From positions 135,384,960 through 135,448,959 of the forward strand of contig CP136062.1 in NCBI GenBank assembly GCA_032622095.1: DNA of 64,000 nt. The letters run 5' to 3'. The stretch's first letter is position 1. Every line of letters starts with the position of its first letter. A program made the position numbers and the translations under genes. Source of the DNA: Siphonodentalium dalli. Its lineage: Eukaryota > Mollusca > Scaphopoda > Gadilida > Siphonodentaliidae. Of the stretch, positions 35,301 to 46,625 are shown piece after piece. The notes beneath the pieces were generated by a model, which had not been told where the DNA came from, made no database searches, and saw only the letters and a list, made by a program, of their open reading frames with translations.

Positions 35301-36159
35301 AATTCCGTACAGATTAAAAAATATGCATATCTGATTCCAAATTGAAATTGGGTAAAAAAAAACCTCACACAATAGTACCACCACTACGCAGACACCATGA
35401 GTTGTGTGTACATAAAGAGAGTCAGATCTTTTGAAACTTTTAGTTGATATATAGTTAGTTGAGTCTGACAAAAATCGCACTCGTCATCGAACACTCAAAC
35501 ATATGATATCCGCCAATCTGTTCAACAGAGGAAAAACTACCTTTGTCAGTCTATCGCTAAAATATTTGTAAACAATATTCAGAATTACTGGAGATGCCGA
35601 AAAGTTCCAATAATAGACAAAATACATACCTTTTTATAAACAAAAATTGTAAAAAATCGTGGGAAAAATGGGGTTCGGTCCGAAATTTGTTGGAGGAAAT
35701 TTATTTATTAAACAAAACCGAATATTATTATGTGTGTTTTGGAGCGCAAACAGCCAATTCGTTGCTGTAAATCTCTCGATAATTTTTCTCCGAGAATATC
35801 GTTATATGACATAGCTGAAGATAGAGCGATGATAAAATCCACCACTCCAAACCAGATTCGAAGAACATTGAAGTGGTAGTTCGGTTGGTAATGTGCCACA
35901 TTAGGCCAACAAAAGCCATCCAGCGACGGCGAAGCTGGTTTTAAACTCAATGAGCACGCATTTGTGATCCACGCATAGGGAATGTAAGTAACGTGGTTCG
36001 TGTATCTGGGCAAGTTTATAAGTTTTTTTCTCTCTCGGGACTTTGTTGTTTCTACGTGCATATGGAGTGTATAATTTCTTGGTGAATCTAACCATATGCG
36101 AGGTCTTTCCTCCCCCAGTAAAACTGTCGTGATATGGCTCAACGACTGAAATAACGATA
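32346..36159. other. intergenic DNA, few repeats
   Basis: GTTCTATCTCC recurs at about 32420, 32589 and 32900, hinting at a decayed repeat. A T-rich GTTTTGTTTTGTTTT tract lies at 35060-35115. Frames up to 117 codons (33060-33413 minus) have no domain character. No gene was recognised. Confidence 0.4.
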
Positions 36160-38724
36160 AATAAGCCCAATGTAGTAAACCAAGCCATCTCCGGACGAAA
36201 CCTTCTACCGAGGACCCTGATCGCCCCATGTCGTAAACCAAACCATATTCGGACGAAACCTTCTACCGAGCAACCTGATCGCCCCATATAGTAAACCAAG
36301 CCATCTCATGACGAAACCTTCTACCGAGGACCCTGATCGCACCATGTAATAAACCAAGCCATCTCATGACGAAACCTTCTACCGAGGACCCTGATCGCCC
36401 CATGTAATAAACCAAGCCACCTCAGGACGAAACCTTCTACCGAGGACCCTGATCGCCCCATGTAATAAACCAAGCCATATCCGGACGAAACCTTCTACCG
36501 AGGACCCTGATCGCCCCATGTAGTAAACCAAGCCATCTCCGGACGAAACCTTCTACCGAGGACCCTGATCGCACCATGTAATAAACCAAGCCATCTCCGG
36601 ACGAAACATTCTACCGATGACCCTGATCGCCCCATGTAATAAACCAAGCCACCTCAGGACGAAACCTTCTACCGAAGACCCTGATCGCCCCATGTCGTAA
36701 ACCAAACCACCTCAGGACGAAACATTCTACCGAGGACCCTGATCGCCCCATGTCGTAAACCAAACCACCCCAGGACGAAACATTCTACCGAGGACCCGGA
36801 TCGCCCCATGTAATAAACCAAGCCACCTCAGGACGAAACCTTCTACCGAGGACCCTGATTGCCCCATGTAATAAACCAAGCCACCTCAGGACGAAACATT
36901 CTACCGAGGACCCTGATCGCCCCATGTAATAAACCAAGCCATCTCCGGACGAAACCTTCTACCTAAGACCCTGATCGCCCCATATAGTAAACCAAACCAT
37001 CTCCGGACGAAACCTTCTACCGAGCAACCCGATCTCCCCATGCAGTAAATCAAGCCATCTCCGGACGAAACCTACCGAGGACCCTGATCGCCCCATGAAG
37101 TAACCAAACCATCTCCGGACGAAACCTGCTACCGAGGACCCTGATCGCCCCATGTAGTAAACCAAACCATCTCCGGACGAAACCTTCTACCGATGACCCT
37201 GATTGTCCCATGTAATAAACCAAACCATCTCCGGACGAAACCTGCTACCGAGGACCCTGATCGCCCCATGTAGTAATCCAAACCATCTCCGGACGAAACC
37301 TTCTACCGAGGACCCTGATCGCCCCATGAAGTAAACCAAACCATCTCCGGACGAAACCTTCTACCGAGCAACCTGATCGCCCCATATAGTAAACCAAGCC
37401 ATCTCCGGACGAAACCTTCTACCGAGGACCCTGATCGCCCCATGTAGTAAACCAAACCATCTCCGAACGAAACATTCTACAGAGGACTCTGATCGCCCCA
37501 TGTAGAAAACCAAACCATCTCCGGACGAAACCTTCTACCGAGGACCCTGATCGCCCCATGTAGTAAACCAAACCATCTCCGAACGAAACATTCTACAGAG
37601 GACTCTGATCGCCCCATGTAGTAAACCAAACCATCTCAGGACGAAACATTCTACCGAGGACCCTGATCGCCCCATGTAGTAAACCAAACCATCTCCGAAC
37701 GAAACATTCTACAGAGGACTCTGATCGCCCCATGTAGTAAACCAAACCATCTCAGGACGAAACATTCTACCGAGGACCCTGATCGCCCCATGTAGTAAAC
37801 CAAACCATCTCCGGACGAAACCTTCTAGGCTTCTACCGAGGACCCTGATCGCTCCATGTAGTAAACCAAACCAACTGCCGACGAAACCTTCTACCGAGGA
37901 CCCTGATCGCTCCATGTAGTAAACCAAACCAACTGCAGACGAAACCTTCTATACCGAGGACCCTGATCGCCCCATGGAGTAAACCAAACCATCTCTGGAC
38001 GAAACCTTCTACCGTGGACTCAGATCGCCCATGTAGTAAACCAAGCCATCTCCGGACGAAACCTTCTACCGAGGACCCTGATCGATCCATGTAGTAAACC
38101 AAACCAACTGCAGACGAAACCTTCTATACCGAGGACCCTGATCGTCCCATGGAGTAAACCAAATCATCTCTGGACGAAACATTCTACCGTGGACTCAGAT
38201 CGCCCCATGTAGTAAACCAAGCCATCTCCGGATGAAACCTTCTACCGAAGACCCTGATCGCCCCATGTAAACCAAACCATATCCGGACGAAACATTCTAC
38301 AGAGGACTCTGATCGCACCATATAGTAAACAAAACCATCTCCGGACGAAACCTTCTACCGAGGACCCTGATCGCCCCATATAGTAAACCAAACCATCTTC
38401 GAGCGAAAACCTCTACCGAGGACCCTGATCGCCCCATGGAGTAAACCAAACCATCTCCGGACGAAACCTGCTACCGAGGACCCCGATTGCCCAATGTAGT
38501 AAACCAAACCATCTCCGGACGAAACCTTTTATCGAGGACCCTGATCGCCCCATGTAGTAAAGCAAACCATCTCCGGACGAAACCTTCTACCGAGGACCCC
38601 GATCGCCCCATGTAGTAAACCAAACCATCTCCGGACGAAACCTTCTACCGAGGACCCTGATCGTCCCATGTAATAAACCAACCCATCTCCGGACGAAACC
38701 TTCTACCGACGACCCTGATCGCCA
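36160..38724. repeat. 58-bp satellite array, ~44 copies
   Basis: The unit reads CCATCTCCGGACGAAACC, TTCTACCGAGGACCCTG, ATCGCCCCATGTAGTAAACC and AA, 58 bp in all. Variants differ at fixed points (ACCTTCTACCGAGGACCCTG against ACATTCTACAGAGGACTCTG; CTCCGG against CTCAGG; GTAGTAAA against GTAATAAA). A dimeric higher-order repeat of 116 bp is clear from 37461 to 37808, and a ~176-bp trimer from about 37930 to 38230, marked by CAACTGCAGACG and TTCTATACCGAGG. GC content is well above the surroundings. Long minus-strand frames inside it are repeat products. Confidence 0.95.
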
Positions 38725-40628
38725 CCTCGCGTGCCGTCTCTAATCGTTTCGATTCCCGGTCATTAACAAAATTGACAGCGATCAATTCAAAATAGGTTTA
38801 GACTAATTACAAATCGTAACCAAAACCCTGAGAAAACATTAGGCCCAAATGACTGGCCCAGCGTTTCGCTGCCAGCAACACATTAAGAGGGTCGGATTAC
38901 GCTCCGAGTATTTGGGGATTCATTTGACGCATGTCCAATCGTCGCGACCTGTAGCATGAAGCTTGGTACTATATGGCTTTGTGTCAAGCTATACTTCAAT
39001 GTACTCCGAACTTTGTCGATTGGATTTTAGCATCAGCATTTGAAAGATTTATTCAGCTTAGGTCCCAGACTAAGTTACACTGGTGTAAATAGGGTACGGA
39101 GTGACATCTAGCGGATGCGGGAGGAATATAGAGGAGAGAATAAAATAGACACTGGGCCCTGATTGGTCAATACTCTTATGTCCTTTTTGCATAAACAAAA
39201 TCATCACACCTCTTCACTATGATTTCCCATAGGTAAAATAACCATTGGCACAGGAATTTAACCAGTTGTAGTGAAGTTTTTGGTGTGGTCTAAAATATGA
39301 CAGAATTTTGTATGCGGTTCTGACACTAGTTACGAAAACACAAGATTTAAAGGCGAATTCCCTGCTAGACAGACATGATTTTTTTGCCTAAAAAGTTTCC
39401 CCAAATGTCAATTTTTCAGATTTAAAGAAAATTTTGGGACCCAACATTTATATTGCCAACAGTATACACGCTAAAACGTTTGCACTGAGGCCTATGGAAA
39501 ACATTTACACCAGTGTAACCTAAAGGGAAAAAATGAGCTTTTTGGCATTTTTTTGAGTATTTTAATGCATTTATCACAGCTTGGTCTCTCAGTCCAGTGA
39601 ATCTCTCTGGCATGGTGTGGCTATTCTTGCTGCTGGTGTCTTCTTTCACTTACATCAGCCAAATAAATAGTATGATTTTTCATAAAATTCATTGGCGTTT
39701 GTAGGAACTGTGGCATGAAGCATGGTATATAATATGATTTTATGCCAAGCTATACTTCACGGTACTCCAAACTGTCGAGTATGTGTTAGCACCAGCAATT
39801 TGAAGATGAATTTCAGGCATCCACGCTAGTTTTACTAAACCGGCTTTATTGTTGTACAAGCTGTAATTGATGGTACTCCAAACATTGTAGATGGAATTTT
39901 AGCACCAGCATCTCAAATATGCCCTGTCCAATTAATAACCATACAACAATATGTACGTGTTATATACCAGAAAATAGTTAGATCGGACTCAATAGCCCAA
40001 TGATAGGAGGGTTTTCGTTGATAGGGATCGACTTTGAGAAGAGGACGTTTTAGCCCGTTTAGAAGTTTTGTCAGCCCAGCAAAAAAAAAATGACGACCGC
40101 CTCTTATAAAGAGCGCCTATATGCTTCGGTTGCACCAAAGCGGTAATCAATAAAGAACATTCTATAACGTGTGAGTTAAATTTGTGACCATTTTCGTCGT
40201 ATTACATGTATATATGGAAGATTTTGTAGATTTTTCGCAATGCCTGTTTGGTGCGCTTATATATGGTGATTGCGAGTATTTTTAGTTATATTTTGCCTGG
40301 TTAGTGGAACTTGACTTACGACATTCTGAATTATTTTTTATTCCACACCCATTGACGTGAGTCACATGTATTCAACGGAATCCCAGCCATTGAATACATA
40401 TTAGTGTATACCTCTAGTGGAATACAAGCCGGAACTATTCTTGTTGACGTTGTCGCCAAGAAAGATGACGTACATTACGTCGATCATCCGCTTCCGGTGA
40501 TCCCCCCCCCCCCCCCATAATTACTGGTCATTTGTCAGACTTAAATCACAATAAATGTAGCTATATAGTAACAATGAATGTGACATTCATGGATTGAACT
40601 TATCTGACTGAACGGTGTAGAATAAATA
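38725..40628. repeat. region with dispersed ~110-bp repeat
   Basis: A block with GACCTGTAGCATGAAGC, CAAGCTATACTTCA, GTACTCCRAAC and TTAGCACCAGCA occurs at about 38918-39050, 39706-39800 and 39843-39930. A fourth copy is at 41709-41835, where the flanking GATTCACTTGACACATCTCCAA also matches GATTCATTTGACGCATGTCCAA at 38920. Nothing gene-like lies between them. Confidence 0.6.
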
Positions 40629-40789
40629 CAGAACACAACTTGCATCATAATCTCGAATCTTTTATCGAACTCGTTGCGGACGGCGCAAAGTTATATTTCG
40701 CTCGAGCTACGCTCTCGCGAAATATATCCTTGCGCCATCCGCAACTCATTCGATAAAAGATTCTCGATTAAGATGCGCGTTGTGTTCTG
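40629..40789. repeat. 161-bp foldback (hairpin) element
   Basis: Arms of about 75 bp, starting CAGAACACAAC and ending GTTGTGTTCTG, are near-complementary throughout (GAATCTTTTATCGAAC, TTGCGGACGGCGCAA, TATATTTCGC). Only a CTCGAGCTACGCTCTCG-type centre separates them. No target duplication was seen with certainty. Confidence 0.85.
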
Positions 40790-43105
40790 TCTATATATCG
40801 TTTGTATTACATGCTGCCCCACCATTCAGGGGGAAATGCACTTTGAATGACTAATTAAGCTTAATATAAGATAATAGTTATAAAGTAAGTATTGCTGCGT
40901 ACACTAACTGGTTATTCCTCAAGATGCTAAATAAACTCACAACATGACACTTGCAACAACTACATGTATATACCACCGTTCTGAAAGTTGAACCTTATAT
41001 ATTGAAGAGAGATAATTGAGTGGCATTGCTAAAATTATAACTCATGTTATAGTCACAAACATATAGTCGCGTGTATTATGACATGTATGGACGAATTCTG
41101 CTATATGTCGGGACATGACAATCTGCGGGATGGGATGGAATATGGAATAGAATGACAATCTGCGGAACAGAATTTGAAATTCGTGGAACGGCCGATATAT
41201 CGAGGAATACAGCACGTAGATGGCTCCTTTTGGTGTCTAACGAAAGGCCGATATTCGTCCCAGCCACATATTAACTCCGCCACTGGCCGGACACCGGAAG
41301 TTTGTTTCATTATTCGGTCGACGAGTGACCTAACATACAAATTGTCGAAATCAAGGCCGTGGAACAGCGTGGAACAGCAGTAGAAATGTATTTTTACAGC
41401 GATAACGCAATGCCCACAATCAAACCTGTATTAAAATGAAGTTTATCATCCATTGCACAACAGAAATCTAATATTTCGAGCGAAACGGTGATTTATATAC
41501 ATCTAGAGACCGATTAACCCACCCATGCGAAGGTGCCACGAAACATGGAAAATTGCGTTCGACATCAATGTTTATAATTTTGATTTCTAGTTTGAGAACA
41601 TAATTATATACGTGATATTTAGCTATATGTTGATGGATTGTCTCGACGTAAAGTGCCAATCGCGTGTAGGTAGGGGTATGATTACGACCAGAGTAATTTG
41701 TCCTTTGGAGATTCACTTGACACATCTCCAATCCTCGCGACCTGTAGCATCATATCATCCTGATGTGCGGCTTTATGTCAATCTTTTCTTCGTGGAACTC
41801 CAAACGTTGTAGATGGGAGTTCAGCACCAGCATGCAATGTAATGATCTATTCACAGTATACAAGAGTAATTTACGAGACCAGTTGAGATCTGGTCCCTTG
41901 TATACTCTATTCATAATGATCGCCCGGGAGAAGATAACATAAGCACATTTATGTATTTTAAGGGTAAGCTCACTTTTTTGTTATTTTCCATATAGTGCGT
42001 GCTGTTTTATATGTATTGGTGTGTATCATAACCTGAAAAACCCTGCAGTTGATTGAATGGAGCTTTCCACAGAGGCCACACCCACAGCGGTAGTACCGCC
42101 CACTGGTAAAAAAGACTTTATCCACATAAATATTGTCTGTTACCTGAGATTGACTTCCGAAGTGAACACATCAGCACTTGACCTCATGTTAACAAGCTGA
42201 AACAGACTCATGCATATGATTCGTGCAAATTTTGATCTTTTAAAGTTTGATTTTTTTTTAAATATTTAAATTCAATTATTATTTTTTTTTTAGATTCAAC
42301 TCTGACCTGCTGTTGAACAAAAAAATAATATATTATTTTTATAAATTAAAAAAAAAATCCCATTAATTTTTTTCTAATTTTTTAATATTCTTTTTTAGAT
42401 TTTTAGATTGAAACTTTAAAATTTTGCTTTTAGTTTAGTTTTAACCATTTTTGTTTAATTTAAATTTTTTTTTAATTTAATTTTTTTTTTTTTAGATTTT
42501 TAGATTGAAACTTCTTGCTCAAAAATTTAAAATTTTGAAAAAAAAATTAAAAAAAATTAAGGCTGTTATAAGATCTGCCTGGGTACCCCGAGGCACCACA
42601 CCAAATTTGGTTGAAATAGGTCAAGGGCTCTGGAAGAAAAATTGCAAACAAACCAAAACAGACAGATCCCTGAACTCTTTAATATATCTAAACCAGAGAA
42701 CACACTTTCGTTTTGCCATTAGATGTGAAAATTATGACAAGTGTCATGCTAAATGAAAAACAATGTTATAATCACGGATAATTTTATAACATCATACCGC
42801 AAATATAAATCTCAGTATATTATGATACAAAAAAGTTGTTTGAATATAGCCAATTTAACACTGAATGTATGCATGGATATCAAAATTAGGGTGAAGAAAG
42901 ATGGCAGGCTGGCAGCAGAATTTTCACTGCAGCCATTGGCCGGCTCAGTAGCTGATTGGTCGAAAATATCCTCTAATAATTATTTGATTGACAGCTGTGG
43001 AAAGGTCCATTGGAATACATGTTGTGTTATATAAACATGTCGTCTGCTTATATTGTCAGAACACATATACAAATAAAAAAGAGTCAGTACCTATAATATA
43101 AAGTT
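40790..43105. other. intergenic DNA with A/T low-complexity tract
   Basis: 42245-42560 is almost pure A/T with TTTTTAGATTTTTAGATTG twice (about 42391 and 42492), probably an old expanded simple repeat. 41709-41835 is copy 4 of the dispersed repeat described above. Small frames (for example 42753-43034) have no domain character. Confidence 0.5.
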
Positions 43106-43266
43106 ATTATACAATGTTGTGTACAGTATGTGTTTTTCTTGTACGAGTCCAGATTGTTGTGAAAAGTCATATTGGACGAGACACGCAGTGTCGAGTCCAA
43201 TATGACTTTTCACCACAACCTGGACGAGTACAAGAAAAACTCATACTGTACACAGCATTGTATAAT
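43106..43266. repeat. 161-bp near-perfect palindrome
   Basis: The left arm ATTATACAATGTTGTG... pairs with the right arm ...CACAGCATTGTATAAT over about 78 bp with a handful of mismatches, around a 3-base centre near 43186 (GACACGCAGTGTC). Two further GAGTCCAATATGAC or GAGTACAATATGAC copies follow at about 43416-43452, so part of the arm is also a local direct repeat. Confidence 0.9.
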
Positions 43267-45236
43267 GACATTTGTATTATCCATCTGTATGCGGAAGTGA
43301 AACGTCTGCTAAATCCACCAGTGTTGCGCACGCATCACAATTTCACCGATTCATTTCGCAATAGTTAATTCGTGACGTCACGGAGTCCCAATAAAAAAGT
43401 GATATTGCACACTTGGGAGTCCAATATGACATTCGGGAGTACAATATGACTTTTTCCGGGACTATCACGTTGCGGCTTTTGCCCAATCGGAAATGGTGTT
43501 AGTTAAGGGATGGATTATAACGTACACTTATATAACTGAACGGGCAAATCAAATAATAACTTAAAGGGTTAAACAAATCAAAGTTATACATCACGCCAAG
43601 ACAAAAGAAAATGAAGACAACGGAGAGCAAAGCTATTTGATAAGAATCTCAACAATAAGCAGCAAGATATTAATCAATCCCCTCCTCAGGGGCAGGTGAG
43701 AGATCATGTATCGGGAAATAATGCAACTTCCGGAACGAATTCGCTAAAAGCGTGCGCATGAGCAGGCGAAACATTATGACTTCCGGTGAGCGGCGATGTC
43801 GTCTGTCAGTAATTTTTCGTAAGCAAGCGAGCGGAAAATGAAGAGAGATAATGAAGTTATCTGTTGGTTCTTCTGGAGTAGTTGGCAATTACGTCCTGAT
43901 ATTCGAGCCTCATGTCTCCGTGAGCGATATTGCCCTGAAGTCCTGAAGATTGATTTTTATTGAAATAGAATAGTGGCCCACAGCCGTGGTTTCTTAGCGC
44001 TAATTACTTGTGGTTAATCTTGATTCGTATTAACACACTATTAGACACATTGATACCTGGTGGTCATTTAGTCTTGACTCATTAACGCACCATTAGACAC
44101 TATTATAGTTGCCGCGTCTCTGATCACGTGTACGTACCTACCCGATGAGGCCGGTCGTATCCCATGAGGCCGAATGGACAAGGCTGGATAAGGGTATAGG
44201 TAAAACATGTTGTACGTAAACAGGTACGGGGTAACGTTCGACGTTATCTATCGACCTTCCGTCCCTTGGGGTATAGCATTTCAAATACAAGCAGGTGTGA
44301 TACCATCGAACTGCCTTCGTGATACGGAGAATTTCTGTTGCAATTTGTTTAGGGTTAAATAACAAGAGCATGTACTAGACTACTACCCGAGCCATTCAGA
44401 TTGTTTGGTTGTTTGGTTGATTGGGTCATTGAAAAGTCATTGGTCATTGATAGAGTGTATATTTCGAAGGAATGTTTAAGTTCATAATAATGATTATGAT
44501 CACATGCAGTTATGCGTCACGGCTAATGTCAAAAGTCACATCGGAACACCTCGCCAATAACGGCGGTCTCCGTCAATCTCCGTCAAACAGCATGCCCGAG
44601 CCGACAAGTTATGGTGATCCGTGTAAGGCCACGTTCACACACGGACATATTTACCCGGTAATTTACCAGATATTCATAACATATACGTTTATGCTAAGCT
44701 ATGACATGAACGAAAATGCGTATAAATGCATGAACACACAGCCGTTAAATACACGACAAGTGATTGTCCAATGGAAATTTTACAGTAGTCATGCATCATA
44801 TGTGGAACAAATAAACCGTGTTATGACTCATGACAATTCATAGTTCCGAAGAACCACTGATACCACACTCCATGGCGGTATATATGACATTGAATTTCGC
44901 CGCTCTGCTGTGTTAGCCGTTATGACGACGTGCAGAGTAAAAATATGGTAGCCCCCCAGAGCCGATGTCTAGTAAACAGCAAAGGAAGCAGAAGGGAGAG
45001 GAAATAATCTAAGTTATGTAAATTGTGTTCCAATTCCCTGTGTATCAACATATATAATTCAAATTGAATACTGATTATAAAATAGTTGTGTTATAAACAT
45101 CAGGTTCCAATAAATATGTTCAATAACAAAACACAGACACTCCGTGCATATGATGCCGAAGTCTTTCACTCAAATTGTGCAATATTGTTAGCGGTAGCGA
45201 TGAAACAAACTAATTTGCCAGTGTGTGAATGTGCCA
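43267..45236. other. 3' flank of the SLC17 gene
   Basis: Lies downstream of the SLC17 stop codon (minus strand). No AATAAA was found in the first few hundred bases on that strand, so the 3' end of the transcript is not placed. The 123-codon plus-strand frame at 44472-44843 begins with a hydrophobic stretch but has no other support. Confidence 0.4.
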
Positions 45237-45443
45237 TTATAGTCTGGACGTTTGAACATTAGGCTGATCAAAGCCGAGGTTTTCACAGGGAAGTGTTTTC
45301 TCGTCAGGTGTGTTGTCTATATCTGTTTCACCCATCGCCCACCCCTGGAGGTCTCCTCTTGTAAAAAATATATTCACAAAGGCACCGACTGTGTATATTG
45401 CCGCACAAATGTAAAACACATTCTGCCACTCTTCTTGTGTTTT
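45237..45443 (-). CDS. SLC17: SLC17-family anion transporter, last exon
   Basis: This is the C-terminal exon of a sialin/vesicular-glutamate-transporter-type protein (SLC17, major facilitator superfamily), which moves organic anions such as sialic acid or glutamate across lysosomal, vesicular or plasma membranes. After an acceptor ATTTCAG| at 45444 it reads KTQEEWQNVFYICAAIYTVG, then FVNIFF and GDLQGWA, the family's twelfth membrane helix and its end, and a polar tail of about 30 residues to a TAA. The phase-0 start joins exactly to the phase-0 end of the exon at 58179 to give the family's usual GYLT-x-EEW-xxVF junction. The tail lacks the long Pro-rich end of vertebrate VGLUTs, so sialin-like is more apt. 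Substrate cannot be told. Confidence 0.9.
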   Translation of the reverse strand, partial: KTQEEWQNVFYICAAIYTVGAFVNIFFTRGDLQGWAMGETDIDNTPDEKTLPCENLGFDQPNVQTSRL

Positions 45444-46471
45444 CTGAAATCGCAAAATAAGAACAAAGTAGAATACGGACTATACGTAGAATATATATGA
45501 AGATCCTAAAGTTGTTCATTCCCATGCATGCAGGCATATACATGTACATGTATAGGGGAACATCGACAGTGCTACATATATAGGACGCCCATCATTACGA
45601 AATAACAAAATCTATACGAACATTTGAGCCATAAATATATAAGTAATGTAACTGATAAAGATATATTCGATGCTACACAAGAAATGACCGGCAGATCGAT
45701 TGGGGTCATTGGATTTTGACCGGCAGAGTAAAAACAAAACGAAGTGTGTGAATCCGGATTCACATGCGCTTTGTTTAATAACTCTTCCGTTCAAAACCAA
45801 TTACCTAAATCGATCTTCCAGCCATTCCTGATAATCATATACTGGGGTCAGTACATTTTAATAGAACATTAAGAACATGAACAACTTTTCAAAACAATTG
45901 TACAATGTAAGTAACATATTGTTGAAATTCCAACAGATTCTCCCAATAGCAACAAGCATTGAGCACGTGCACATGATCGGCTTGACGTGATATGGGTGGT
46001 TCGTCTCTTTTATGCATGTAGTGAAGGCTGCAGCTATATATTGCTTGATAAATATGCCACATAAAAGGAACTGTCGTCGGGGGGGTGTGGGTAATAAAAA
46101 ATCTGCAGGAAGGTATGCCGGGGTGTGTTGGTTGTCCGAGAGGTAAAAACACGCACTTACTTACAACCTCATGTAAATAGCTTGCATTTTTTACAACCTC
46201 ATGCAAATGTTTTACTATAAGGACCTTTGCTGCCCATATCTGACATTTGTAAGAGTTTAAATTATATTATAACTGTAAAAACACCATATGTATGTTTTTT
46301 TTTTGTTTTAATATTTTTTTATTCAGATCATTTTTTAAATTTCATCATGTGACATTAGTCTTATTCAGTATTGTATAACATTTTCAAATATTTTAAGGTA
46401 TATATGAACATACATGTATATATGATTGCATGTAATTTGTAGATATAAAGTAACAAAATATAAAAAAGTAA
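45444..46471 (-). other. SLC17 last intron, 3' part
   Basis: Intronic sequence between the last exon and the LINE's poly(A). It contains a short tandem repeat of TTACAACCTCATG near 46162 and 46190. No other feature was recognised. Confidence 0.6.
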
Positions 46472-46625
46472 TTTTTTTTTTTTTTTTGTGGATAATCAGT
46501 GTATTTGTGAAACGTGGATACTTATGATCGCTTATTTCTGAACTGTCGTGGGGGGAAGTTATTTAATCCATATTATGAGCATGTTTGAGTAATAGCTTCA
46601 CTGAGAAGTGGATATTGCCTTGTTT

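Noticed and set aside
35708-36299. Minus-strand frames of 132 and 177 codons
   Set aside because: They run into the 58-bp satellite and owe their length to its stop-poor minus strand; the unique part has no domain features.
36160-38724. CRISPR array
   Set aside because: The units are contiguous with no unique spacers, and the DNA is eukaryotic.
38725-38770. tRNA gene suggested by GTTTCGATTCCCGG
   Set aside because: No matching A box or acceptor stem was found upstream; the upstream sequence is satellite.
44472-44843. 123-codon plus-strand frame with a hydrophobic start
   Set aside because: No domain, no splice or codon support, and located in the 3' flank of SLC17 on the other strand.
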